A stretch of 64,000 bases of DNA. It comes from Actinomadura macra NBRC 14102 (GTDB taxonomy: Bacteria; Actinomycetota; Actinomycetes; Streptosporangiales; Streptosporangiaceae). Shown here one piece after another: positions 17,678-24,755 of this stretch. Where the stretch lies: contig NZ_BCQT01000006.1 of the NCBI RefSeq assembly GCF_001552215.1, positions 868,001 through 932,000 on the forward strand. Reading direction: 5' to 3'. The notes under the pieces were generated by a model. It saw only the letters and a list, made by a program, of their open reading frames with translations. It had not been told where the DNA came from and searched no databases. The translations under genes and the position numbers were made by a program. Within the stretch, counting starts at the first letter, position 1; each line of letters opens with the position of its first letter.

Positions 17678-17708
17678 GTGAGTACTCACTCAGCACGCTG
17701 AGCGTGCT
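17678..17708. promoter_or_regulatory. two adjacent inverted repeats, likely TetR operators
   Basis: GTGAGTACTCAC (17678-17689) is a perfect 12-bp palindrome. Directly after it, AGCACGCT (17692-17699) and AGCGTGCT (17701-17708) form a second perfect inverted repeat with a 1-nt spacer. Both lie 34-64 bases before the TetR start at 17742. Autoregulation by that TetR protein is the simplest reading. The first palindrome resembles the TGAGTACTCA-type sites of other TetR proteins. Confidence 0.6.
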
Positions 17709-17741
17709 ACTGTCCAGCCCGGGAAGGCGAGGTGGCGACGG

Positions 17742-18527
17742 GTGGCAGCGGTGATGGAGCCGATGCGGGACCGGATCCTGGCGGCGGCGATCGAGGTGAT
17801 CCGGAGCCGCGGGATCACGGCCGCGACGACGAAGGAGATCGCCCGCAACGCGGGCGTCTCCGAGGGCAGCCTGTACAACCACTTCGCCAACAAGACGGCG
17901 CTCTTCGCAGCGGCCCTGGCCGAGGTGACGGGGACGGCGCGCACGGCGATGGCGACGCTCCTGGGCTCGGCAGGCCAGGGGACGGTCGAGGGGAACCTCG
18001 TCCGGCTGGCCGCGGACATGGTCCGCTTCTACGGCGAGCTTCTTCCGATGACCGGCCCGGTCCTGGCCGATCCAGAACTGATCGCCTGGTTGAGGGCGGA
18101 CGGCCCCCAGAAGGCACAGGTGGCCGCGGGCGCCAGGTCCCGCGCACGCCCCAGGGACGGCCAGGCCGCCGCGGCCCATCCGCCGGGCGCCCTCCATGGT
18201 CCCTCCACGAATGCGCCGGACGCTCTTCCGGGCGCACCGGGTGGCCCTCCCGCCGGGCCTCCGGGCGGCCCGACGGCGGGTCCGGTGCTCGGCCACGCGG
18301 CCCTGATCGGTTACCTGGAGGCCGAACAGCGGGAGGGGCGCATCGCGGACGGCGCGCCCCTGCCCTTCCTCGCGGCGGCCCTTCTGGGCGGCTGCCAGCA
18401 GCATGCCTTCCTCACCCGGCTCGCGGGACCCGAGACGGTCGCCGCCGGGGCGCGGCTGCCGGATGATCCGGAGGAGTTCGCGGCGGCGCTGGTCGGAGCG
18501 ATCATGGCCGGGCACGTCCCGTCCTGA
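17742..18527 (+). CDS. TetR-family regulator with low-complexity insert
   Basis: This is a 261-residue TetR protein. The HTH is clear near residues 8-52 (ILAAAIEVIRSRGITAATTKEIARNAGVSEGSLYNHFANK). The ligand-binding domain is interrupted by about 50 residues rich in Pro, Gly, Ala and Arg (roughly 128-180, including APGGPPAGPPGGPTAGP) before LGHAALIGYLEAEQREGRIADG. TetR proteins are usually around 200 residues, so the insert accounts for the extra length. It stands alone between a divergent phosphatase and the M14 carboxypeptidase, with palindromes in its own promoter. The start is GTG at 17742 after AAGGCGAGG; ATG at 17754 is possible. The inducer and regulon are unknown. Confidence 0.88.
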   Translation: MAAVMEPMRDRILAAAIEVIRSRGITAATTKEIARNAGVSEGSLYNHFANKTALFAAALAEVTGTARTAMATLLGSAGQGTVEGNLVRLAADMVRFYGELLPMTGPVLADPELIAWLRADGPQKAQVAAGARSRARPRDGQAAAAHPPGALHGPSTNAPDALPGAPGGPPAGPPGGPTAGPVLGHAALIGYLEAEQREGRIADGAPLPFLAAALLGGCQQHAFLTRLAGPETVAAGARLPDDPEEFAAALVGAIMAGHVPS

Positions 18528-18600
18528 GGTCCGGATAATGGCGCGTTCCATTGCCTGACGGACGTTCAAACTCCCCCATTGGTGCACAGTAAGCATGAAA

Positions 18601-18630
18601 CTGACCGAATGCGGCAAACGACGCTAGTGT
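18601..18630 (+). promoter_or_regulatory. possible promoter of the M14 carboxypeptidase gene
   Basis: CTGACC (18601-18606) and TAGTGT (18625-18630) are spaced by 18 bases, a fair match to actinomycete housekeeping promoters. Between this and the start codon lies a bulged hairpin (18661-18684, GATCA...TGATC with CAAC/GTTG and a CCCC loop). The function of the hairpin is unknown. Confidence 0.3.
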
Positions 18631-18701
18631 CACATTGACACCCTCCGTCCCGCGGCAGAAGATCACGCAACCCCCGTTGTGATCCATGCCAGGGAGGCGC
18701 G

Positions 18702-21275
18702 ATGACGCGCACGGTTTTCCGGCACGCCAGTACCCGGCGCAAGAGACTCACTCCCGTCCTGGCCACCGCCGCCCTCCTGATCGGAGCGCTGGTGGCCACC
18801 CCCGCGAACGCCGCCCCCCAACCCGAGGCCCCGGGCGGCGCCGTGGACGTGTACACCGGCGAGTTGACCACCGACCAGGTGAAGCTGCTGAACCGGTCCG
18901 GAATTGACCAGGAGGACATCAGCCTAGGGAAAGGCCAAGGCGGCCGCGTTCAGGTCGAAGCGGTCTTGAACGGCGCGCAGGTAGCCGAGCTGAACAAGCA
19001 GGGCCTTCGCCTTACGGTGAAGACGGTGCAGGGCAAGGACGTCGCTCAACGACTGAAGGCGGCACCCCCGAAGGTGTTCCGCCCTTACAGCGGCCCGGGA
19101 AACCTCCATGAGGAGCTTCTCAAGGTCGCCGCCGAGCATCCGTCCATCGCGACCGCCGTGGACATCGGCACCAGCGTCCAGGGCAAGCCGATCACCGCCG
19201 TCAGGGTGAGCAAGAACGTGCGGAACCTCAAGGACCGCAAACGACCCGTGGCCATCTACCAGGCCGCCCAGCACGCACGCGAGTGGATCACACCCGAGAT
19301 GGTCCGCCGGCTCCTGCACCACTACGTGAACGGCTATGGCAAGGACGCTGAGCTCACACAGATCATCAACACCACGGACCTGTGGTTCCTCCCCGTGGTC
19401 AACGTGGACGGCTACGACCTGACGTTCACGGACGGATTCCGGCTCTGGCGCAAGAACGCCCGCGACAACAACGGTGACGGCAAGGTCACCACCGGTGACG
19501 GTATCGACCTCAACCGGAACTTCACCTACAAGTGGGGCTACGACAACGAGGGCTCGTCCCCTCGGCCGGCCAGCGAGGTCTACCGCGGTCCGGCCGCCGC
19601 GTCCGAACCCGAGACCAGGGCACAGATCGGCCTCTACAAGCGGCTTCGGCCGGCCTACTTGATCAACTACCATTCGGCGGCGGAACTGCTGCTGCACGGC
19701 GTGGGCTGGCAGGCCCTGACCCGCAGCCCCGACGACGTGATCCATGACGCGCTCCTCGGTGACATCGACCAGCCGGCCGTCCCCGGCTACACGCCCGAAC
19801 TCGGCGCGCAGCTCTACACCACCAACGGCGACACCGACGGCGAGGCCGACAACAAGCACGGCGCCCTGTCGGTCACTCCGGAGATGGCGACCTGCAAGAC
19901 GGCCGCCAACACCTTCCCGGACGACGAGTGGACGCCGGAAAAGTGCGGCAGTGTCTTCGAGTTCCCGGACGATGAAAGACTCATCGCCCACGAGTTCGAG
20001 AAGAACCTGCCGTTCGCCCTCTCGATCGGCAAGTCGGCGCGGACTCCGGACAACCCGGTGTCCGTGGTGGGACGCACGGTCCCCGACTTCGAGGCGAAGC
20101 GGTTCCCCGTGTCCTACGGGGACACGCAGGAGGTCCAGGCGTACATCCGCCGGTCACTGGACGACAAGACCTTCCACTACCGGATCAACGCGGGCCCCGA
20201 CCAGCAGGAAGAGGCGCACGAATGGCGCGGCGGTGAGCGGTTCGGCAACGAGAACGACCACTATTTCGGTGAGTACAGAGGCGAGGTCGCCGAGCAGAAG
20301 CCGGGCGACAAGGTCGAAGTGTGGTTCTCCGGCGACAAGAACGGCGAGCTCGTCGAGAGCAGGCACTTCACCTACACCGTGAACTCCCGCGACAAGGCGG
20401 ACGTCCTTGTGATCGCGGACGAGGACTACCGCGGCGTCAACCCGACCTACCCGCCCGGGACGCGCTCGCCCAAGTACGCGCAGCAGTACGCCGACCTCGT
20501 CAAGGCCGCCGGCCACAAACCGATCATCTGGGACTTCTCCGCGGCGCCGATCGACCCGGTGCACCTCAATATCCTGAAGCACTTCAAGGCGGTCGTCTGG
20601 TACCTGGGTGACAACCGACTTACGCAGGACGCGCCCGACGAGCCGGTTAAGACCCATCAGGGCGACGCACCCGACTCCCAGGTGGCCGACCGCGCCAAGA
20701 ACCTGCTGCTGTCCATCCGCGCGTATCTGAACGAGGGTGGCAAGTTGCTGCACGCCGGCGAGACGAGCGGCTATTTCGGGCCGCTCAGCCAGTTGAACGG
20801 CGGCGGCATCTACTACGGACTGAAGGGCCACCCGGAGCGGCCATGCGTCGTCACCGGGAACTACCGGGACGACTGCGAGCTGCTATCGGACGACTTCTTC
20901 CAGTACTACCTCGGCGCTTACGAGAGGCAGCGGGCGGGGGCGCCGACCCAGTTCACCGGGGTAAAGGGCCCGTTCGACGGCGTCACGTCCAAACTGGGCG
21001 GAACCGCGTCCAACCCGCTCAACGAGGCCGGCCGCTTCCAGGTCACCTCGACCGTCCTCCCCAGGGACGCCTTCCCGCAGTTCGCAAGTTGGAAGGTGGG
21101 CGACTATCTCGGCGGCGACGCTCCCAGGCCCGCCGGGGCACTGGCCACGGTCGACACCGCTTCGGCGGTGGCGACCCGAGACTCCGTCCTGTTCGGCTTC
21201 GGCATCGAGCAGGCCACGACCCCGGCCGAGCAGAGGACCCTGGTCTCCAGGGCCCTGGACCACCTGCTCGGCTGA
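18702..21275 (+). CDS. secreted M14 zinc carboxypeptidase
   Basis: This is an 857-residue exoenzyme. A Tat/Sec-like signal peptide (basic RRKR at 12-15, hydrophobic core 18-32, cleavage near ANA-AP at 37) is followed by a propeptide-like region to about 125. The M14 domain has zinc ligands H191 and E194 in QHAREWITPEM and H324 in INYHS; VVNVDGYDLTF and GIDLNRNF are family hallmarks, and the catalytic Glu is probably E420 in VFEFP. The ~400 residues after it include beta-sandwich-like segments and a Rossmann-like part (VLVIADEDYRGV, GGKLLHAGETSGYFG). It should remove C-terminal residues from extracellular peptides. ATG follows CAGGGAGG. It is monocistronic, ending at strong hairpins. Confidence 0.93.
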   Translation: MTRTVFRHASTRRKRLTPVLATAALLIGALVATPANAAPQPEAPGGAVDVYTGELTTDQVKLLNRSGIDQEDISLGKGQGGRVQVEAVLNGAQVAELNKQGLRLTVKTVQGKDVAQRLKAAPPKVFRPYSGPGNLHEELLKVAAEHPSIATAVDIGTSVQGKPITAVRVSKNVRNLKDRKRPVAIYQAAQHAREWITPEMVRRLLHHYVNGYGKDAELTQIINTTDLWFLPVVNVDGYDLTFTDGFRLWRKNARDNNGDGKVTTGDGIDLNRNFTYKWGYDNEGSSPRPASEVYRGPAAASEPETRAQIGLYKRLRPAYLINYHSAAELLLHGVGWQALTRSPDDVIHDALLGDIDQPAVPGYTPELGAQLYTTNGDTDGEADNKHGALSVTPEMATCKTAANTFPDDEWTPEKCGSVFEFPDDERLIAHEFEKNLPFALSIGKSARTPDNPVSVVGRTVPDFEAKRFPVSYGDTQEVQAYIRRSLDDKTFHYRINAGPDQQEEAHEWRGGERFGNENDHYFGEYRGEVAEQKPGDKVEVWFSGDKNGELVESRHFTYTVNSRDKADVLVIADEDYRGVNPTYPPGTRSPKYAQQYADLVKAAGHKPIIWDFSAAPIDPVHLNILKHFKAVVWYLGDNRLTQDAPDEPVKTHQGDAPDSQVADRAKNLLLSIRAYLNEGGKLLHAGETSGYFGPLSQLNGGGIYYGLKGHPERPCVVTGNYRDDCELLSDDFFQYYLGAYERQRAGAPTQFTGVKGPFDGVTSKLGGTASNPLNEAGRFQVTSTVLPRDAFPQFASWKVGDYLGGDAPRPAGALATVDTASAVATRDSVLFGFGIEQATTPAEQRTLVSRALDHLLG

Positions 21276-21280
21276 CTCCA

Positions 21281-21349
21281 GGGGCCCCTTCGCCCCCGGG
21301 GGCCCCACAAGCGAGGGCCCCGGCCACCTCCACCGGCCGGGGCCCTCGC
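21281..21349 (+). terminator. tandem strong hairpins after carboxypeptidase gene
   Basis: The first hairpin pairs GGGGCCCC at 21281-21288 with 21299-21306. The second has a perfect 15-bp stem, GCGAGGGCCCCGGCC (21311-21325) with 21335-21349, and a 9-nt loop. They begin 5 bases after the stop codon. The T content after the second is low, but the stems are very stable. Confidence 0.85.
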
Positions 21350-21824
21350 CCATACTCATTAGTCCCACAGCGCCCGTGAGCCCAACAGCGCCCGTGCACC
21401 CCATAACGCCTGCTGACGAGTGGTCCGGCCACTTGACCCTCACATGTGATGGACGCCACGCAACCTTTAGACCGGTCCCGGGCGTCTTACTTAGCAGGGA
21501 ACACCACTGACGAGTGGAAGCGCCTGATCGGGCAAGGCCCGCGACGTCCCGGAGCAACGGGGTCGCCCTGGTCAAAGCACCGACCCGCGCGAAACCCCGG
21601 TACTCCACGCGAGACCGGGACCCACATGATGTCGGTTCTCCCCTGGGAGAACGGCACGGCGCCGCGAGAAACACTCGCTGCACCGCGTCCACAGGCCGGC
21701 TCCGAACCCGTCGGGAACGGTGGCACGTACCACTAGCACGGGGGGCGGTTCGTCCGCCCGGTCCGCGCGCGCTCCCGAACGCGCGCCCGCAACCGGCCCT
21801 CACGGGTCACGACTACGGGGAGAG
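21350..21824. other. 475-bp region without a convincing gene
   Basis: Between the carboxypeptidase terminator and the sigma-factor start I see no gene with good codon use. A 96-codon ORF (21446-21736) exists, but its third-position composition is weak and it has no RBS. Visible structure: ACAGCGCCCGTG twice 18 bases apart (21367-21378, 21385-21396); CTGACGAGTGG twice 94 bases apart (21413-21423, 21507-21517), each beside a CCACT that can pair with AGTGG. This length upstream of a sigma gene suggests a long leader or several promoters. Confidence 0.5.
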
Positions 21825-22430
21825 ATGATGACCGCTGTCACCATGCCTGTCCGCCGGAACGCCCCAGGTACCGCGAACGGCGAGAAGACCGAGCGCTACG
21901 AGCGCGACGTCCTCCCCCTCGCCGACCCCCTGTACATCAGCGCGGTGCGGATGACCCGCAACAGCGCTGACGCCGAGGACCTCGTTCAGGAGACCCTCGC
22001 CAAGGCGTATGTGAACTTCCACCAGTTCCAGGAAGGCACGAACCTCAAGGCGTGGCTGCACCGCATCCTCACCAACAACTTCATCAACACCTACCGCAAG
22101 AAGCAGCGCGAACCCCAGCGTGCCGGCTCGGAGGAGCTGGAGGAGTGGCAGATCGCCCAGGCCGAGGCCCAGGCGTCCGGCTTCCGGTCCGCCGAGTCCG
22201 AGGCCCTCGACCGGATCCCCGACTCCGAGGTCGTGACGGCGCTGCGCGCTCTGCCCAAGGACTTCCGCGACGCCGTGTACCTCGCTGACGTCGAGGGTTA
22301 CCCGTACAAGGAGATCGCCGAGATGATGGGCACTCCCATCGGCACGGTGATGTCCCGCCTGCACCGTGGGCGCAAGCAGCTCCGCGAGGCGCTCGCCGAC
22401 CACCGCCGGGCCCACATCCTCGCCGCCTGA
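21825..22430 (+). CDS. ECF sigma factor, SigR/SigH-like
   Basis: This is a 201-residue group IV sigma factor. Region 2 is [26 protein letters not shown]...[26 protein letters not shown], and region 4 is [52 protein letters not shown]. Both match the SigR (Streptomyces) and SigH (Mycobacterium) oxidative-stress branch closely. Those sigma factors are held by the zinc anti-sigma RsrA/RshA, normally encoded directly downstream; here the next gene is an SSI-like inhibitor behind a terminator, so no RsrA is linked. The start is ATG 21825 (a second ATG follows at 21828) after GGGGAGAG. It may be a paralogue of the main SigR or use an unlinked anti-sigma. Confidence 0.92.
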   Translation: MMTAVTMPVRRNAPGTANGEKTERYERDVLPLADPLYISAVRMTRNSADAEDLVQETLAKAYVNFHQFQEGTNLKAWLHRILTNNFINTYRKKQREPQRAGSEELEEWQIAQAEAQASGFRSAESEALDRIPDSEVVTALRALPKDFRDAVYLADVEGYPYKEIAEMMGTPIGTVMSRLHRGRKQLREALADHRRAHILAA

Positions 22431-22480
22431 CGACCCGCTCCCGTCGGCCTCTTCGTGGCCCCGTCCCGCCCCACCGGACG

Positions 22481-22514
22481 CGATCCCGCAGTTCCCCCCG
22501 TGACTGCGGGATCG
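22481..22514 (+). terminator. perfect 12-bp hairpin after sigma-factor gene
   Basis: CGATCCCGCAGT (22481-22492) pairs exactly with 22503-22514 around a 10-nt C-rich loop. It lies 50 bases after the sigma-factor stop and separates that gene from the inhibitor gene. No strong T run follows. Confidence 0.75.
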
Positions 22515-22587
22515 TCCATTCGCAGCACGGTGAGTAGTGTTTCGGATACACTGAGCGATGATCCGTCCGATCATCGGGGAGTATTCG

Positions 22588-22989
22588 ATGGCCCGTCCTG
22601 CCACTGCCGCCTTCAGAGCAACGGCTCCCGCTCTCGCCGCGCTCGCCGTGCTGCTGCACACCGTCCCGGCCCAGGCCGAAGCACCCGAGACGTCCCTGCG
22701 GCTCACGCTGACGAATCCGGGGCAGCAGACGTCCGGCTCCAGGACCGTCACGCTGCGCTGTGAGCCGGTCGGCGGCAACCATCCCGACGCGGCCCGGGCG
22801 TGCAGGGATCTCAACGCGACAGGCGGAAAGTTCATCCGCACCCCCGACGACCGCGCCTGCACCGCGATCTACTCTCCGGTCGTCGCCCAGGCCCAGGGCC
22901 AGTGGCGCGGCAAGCCCGTGCGGTTCCGCACCGAGTACGGCAACGACTGCGAGATGCACGCCCGCACGGGCAAGATCTTCGCCTTCTGA
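22588..22989 (+). CDS. secreted subtilisin-inhibitor-like (SSI/I16) protein
   Basis: This is a 133-residue protein with a signal peptide (core ALAALAVLL, cleavage near AQA-EA at 30-31). The mature part has the SSI pattern: CEPVGGNHPDAARAC, DRACTAIYSPV and YGNDCEMHARTGKIFAF with four Cys for two disulfides. By alignment to SSI (CPMVYDPV), the reactive bond is Ala93-Ile94, so P1 is Ala instead of the Met, Lys or Arg found in most relatives. This predicts preference for proteases accepting small residues. The start is ATG 22588 after GGGGAG; an in-frame ATG at 22558 would lengthen the leader without an RBS. Confidence 0.9.
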   Translation: MARPATAAFRATAPALAALAVLLHTVPAQAEAPETSLRLTLTNPGQQTSGSRTVTLRCEPVGGNHPDAARACRDLNATGGKFIRTPDDRACTAIYSPVVAQAQGQWRGKPVRFRTEYGNDCEMHARTGKIFAF

Positions 22990-23143
22990 ACCGCCGGCTC
23001 GCGCTCGAGGCCCGTCGCCGGACCCTTCTCGTTCGGATAGCGACCTGGGCCGATTCTCCATCCGTCGCATAGGCGCGTCCACCGTGGGTACACGCGCGTC
23101 ACGGCTCCGCGAGCCGCCGGACGTTCAGGAGGATGAGCGCGCG

Positions 23144-23566
23144 ATGCCACGAAGAGTCAGCGACGTCATGACCGTGACCCCCCAGGCGCTCCCCCTGGAC
23201 GCGACGCTCTACGAGGCGGCCCGTGTCATGCGCGACGAGGGGATCGGCGACGTTCTGGTCACCTACGCGGGACGCTTGTGTGGCGTGGTCACCGACCGTG
23301 ACATCGTGATCCGGGCCGTCGCCGAGAGCCGCGACACGACCCTGACGCCGCTGGGCGACGTCTGCACCGCCGAGCTCACGACCGTCCATCCGGAGGACGA
23401 CACCACGACCGCGGCGCGGCTCATGAGTGAGCAGGCCGTCCGCAGGCTCCCGGTCGTGGACGCCATGCAGCGCCCGGTGGGGATCGTGACCATCGGCGAT
23501 CTCGCCCTCGCGGACGGCGGCGGTGGGCCGCTGCCCGCGATCAGCAAGGCGCCACCCAACAACTGA
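23144..23566 (+). CDS. CBS-domain pair protein
   Basis: This 140-residue soluble protein is two CBS repeats: SDVMTVTPQALPLDATLYEAARVMRDEGIGDVLVTYAGRLCGVVTDRDIVIR, then VCTAELTTVHPEDDTTTAARLMSEQAVRRLPVVDAMQRPVGIVTIGDLAL. Stand-alone CBS pairs bind adenine nucleotides and are often stress-induced in actinobacteria. The start is ATG at 23144 after AGGAGG (23127-23132). The ATG at 23133 directly abuts the RBS and is in another frame. There is no clear operon partner: the next gene begins 109 bases later. Confidence 0.88.
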   Translation: MPRRVSDVMTVTPQALPLDATLYEAARVMRDEGIGDVLVTYAGRLCGVVTDRDIVIRAVAESRDTTLTPLGDVCTAELTTVHPEDDTTTAARLMSEQAVRRLPVVDAMQRPVGIVTIGDLALADGGGGPLPAISKAPPNN

Positions 23567-23675
23567 GGGTCGGCTACCCGGGACCCAACGACCAGGGACC
23601 CACCCCGAGACGACGCCAGGACGAAGTCTGGCGAAGCCCGGGGCGCAGCGGACGACGCACACGACCGAGGCGGAC

Positions 23676-24623
23676 ATGGACCGGAGAGAACGGCACCACA
23701 CCGGGGGGATCGACCCGGCGCCGCCGGTCCGCGCACCGGGGCATCCCAGCTCGCAGGATAACGTCGGACGGGTGACACCCACGGAAACGGTCCTGACGGA
23801 CCAGCTCGCGTTGGAGATCGCCCGGCTGGGCATGGTCGGGGAATCCTCGGACGTGGGCACGCTGCACCGCATCACCGAGCTGGCCTCCCGGGCCGTGCCG
23901 GGGTGCGCGGGCGCCGCGAGCGTCCGCTGGGCCCTGCCGAAGATCTCCACGAACGGCCTGTCCCTCACGCCGAGCCTGCCGCCGGACCTCGTCCAGGACA
24001 CCCTGCCGTCGCACACGGGCCCGGCGGGCACCTCACCGGTCCCGGCGCCGTCCCCGGAGCCGGGCGCCGACATGCAACGACCCGAGCCGCTCGCCGCCGC
24101 GGCCAGCCACCCCGATCTCGCCGAAGTGACCGACCGGCAGCTGTCGCGCGGGCGCGGCCCGGTCTTTGACGTCGTGCTCGGCCGCCGCGCGCTCAGCTCG
24201 AACGATCTCCTCGCCGAGACCCGCTGGCCGGAGGCGATGGCCGACATGCTGCGCCGTGGCGTCCGCTGCTTCATCACCTCCCCGCACCTCAACCCGCCCG
24301 TCCTGGTCACGCTCACGCTGTACGGGGTGACGCCCAAGGCACTCGGCTCGGGCGGGCACGCGCTCGCCGCCCTGTTGGTGGCCCAGGGCAGCGCGGCGGT
24401 GTCCAACTCCCAGCAGTACGACGTCGTCCACCGCACCGCAGTACAGTTGCAGGAGGCCGTTGAGGCACGCGCCATCGTGGACCAGGCGAAGGGGATCATC
24501 ATGCACGCGCTGGGCTGCGACGCCGACGAGGCGTTCGCCGAGATGCGGCGCATCTCGCAGACGCGCCATGTGAAGCTCACCGCTCTCGCACAGCGGATCG
24601 TCGGCGATCAGGGCCTCTCCTAG
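23676..24623 (+). CDS. GAF-ANTAR transcription antitermination regulator
   Basis: This 315-residue protein has an N-terminal GAF-like sensory domain (LALEIARLGMVGESSDVGTLHRITELASRAVPGCAGAASV...) with a Pro-rich insert, and a C-terminal ANTAR domain (about 255-310: LQEAVEARAIVDQAKGIIMHALGCDADEAFAEMRRISQTRHVKL). ANTAR domains bind paired RNA hairpins and prevent termination; the conserved AxxxI-x-AKGIIM pattern is intact. I choose ATG 23676; GTG 23772 is an alternative closer to the domain. The gene is followed by a PAS-GAF-SpoIIE phosphatase on the same strand, and the two may respond to a shared signal. RNA targets are unknown. Confidence 0.88.
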   Translation: MDRRERHHTGGIDPAPPVRAPGHPSSQDNVGRVTPTETVLTDQLALEIARLGMVGESSDVGTLHRITELASRAVPGCAGAASVRWALPKISTNGLSLTPSLPPDLVQDTLPSHTGPAGTSPVPAPSPEPGADMQRPEPLAAAASHPDLAEVTDRQLSRGRGPVFDVVLGRRALSSNDLLAETRWPEAMADMLRRGVRCFITSPHLNPPVLVTLTLYGVTPKALGSGGHALAALLVAQGSAAVSNSQQYDVVHRTAVQLQEAVEARAIVDQAKGIIMHALGCDADEAFAEMRRISQTRHVKLTALAQRIVGDQGLS

Positions 24624-24755
24624 ACACTGAACTAGGCCCCATGTGGAAAACGGGAATAAGCTGCGGACAGCGGGCCCCGAAGGCCGTGGGACCGCCCGAC
24701 CCAGAGCACGAGCCGATCTGGTTTCACCGTGCCTCGCGGACAAGGGGGAGACCAG

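Noticed and set aside
18528..18701. A c-di-AMP (ydaO-type) riboswitch upstream of the secreted peptidase
   Set aside because: The region is long enough, but I could not find the conserved elements; only a small bulged hairpin is present.
21446..21736. A 96-codon ORF upstream of the sigma-factor gene
   Set aside because: Weak third-position bias, no RBS and repeat-overlapping sequence; kept only as part of the intergenic description.
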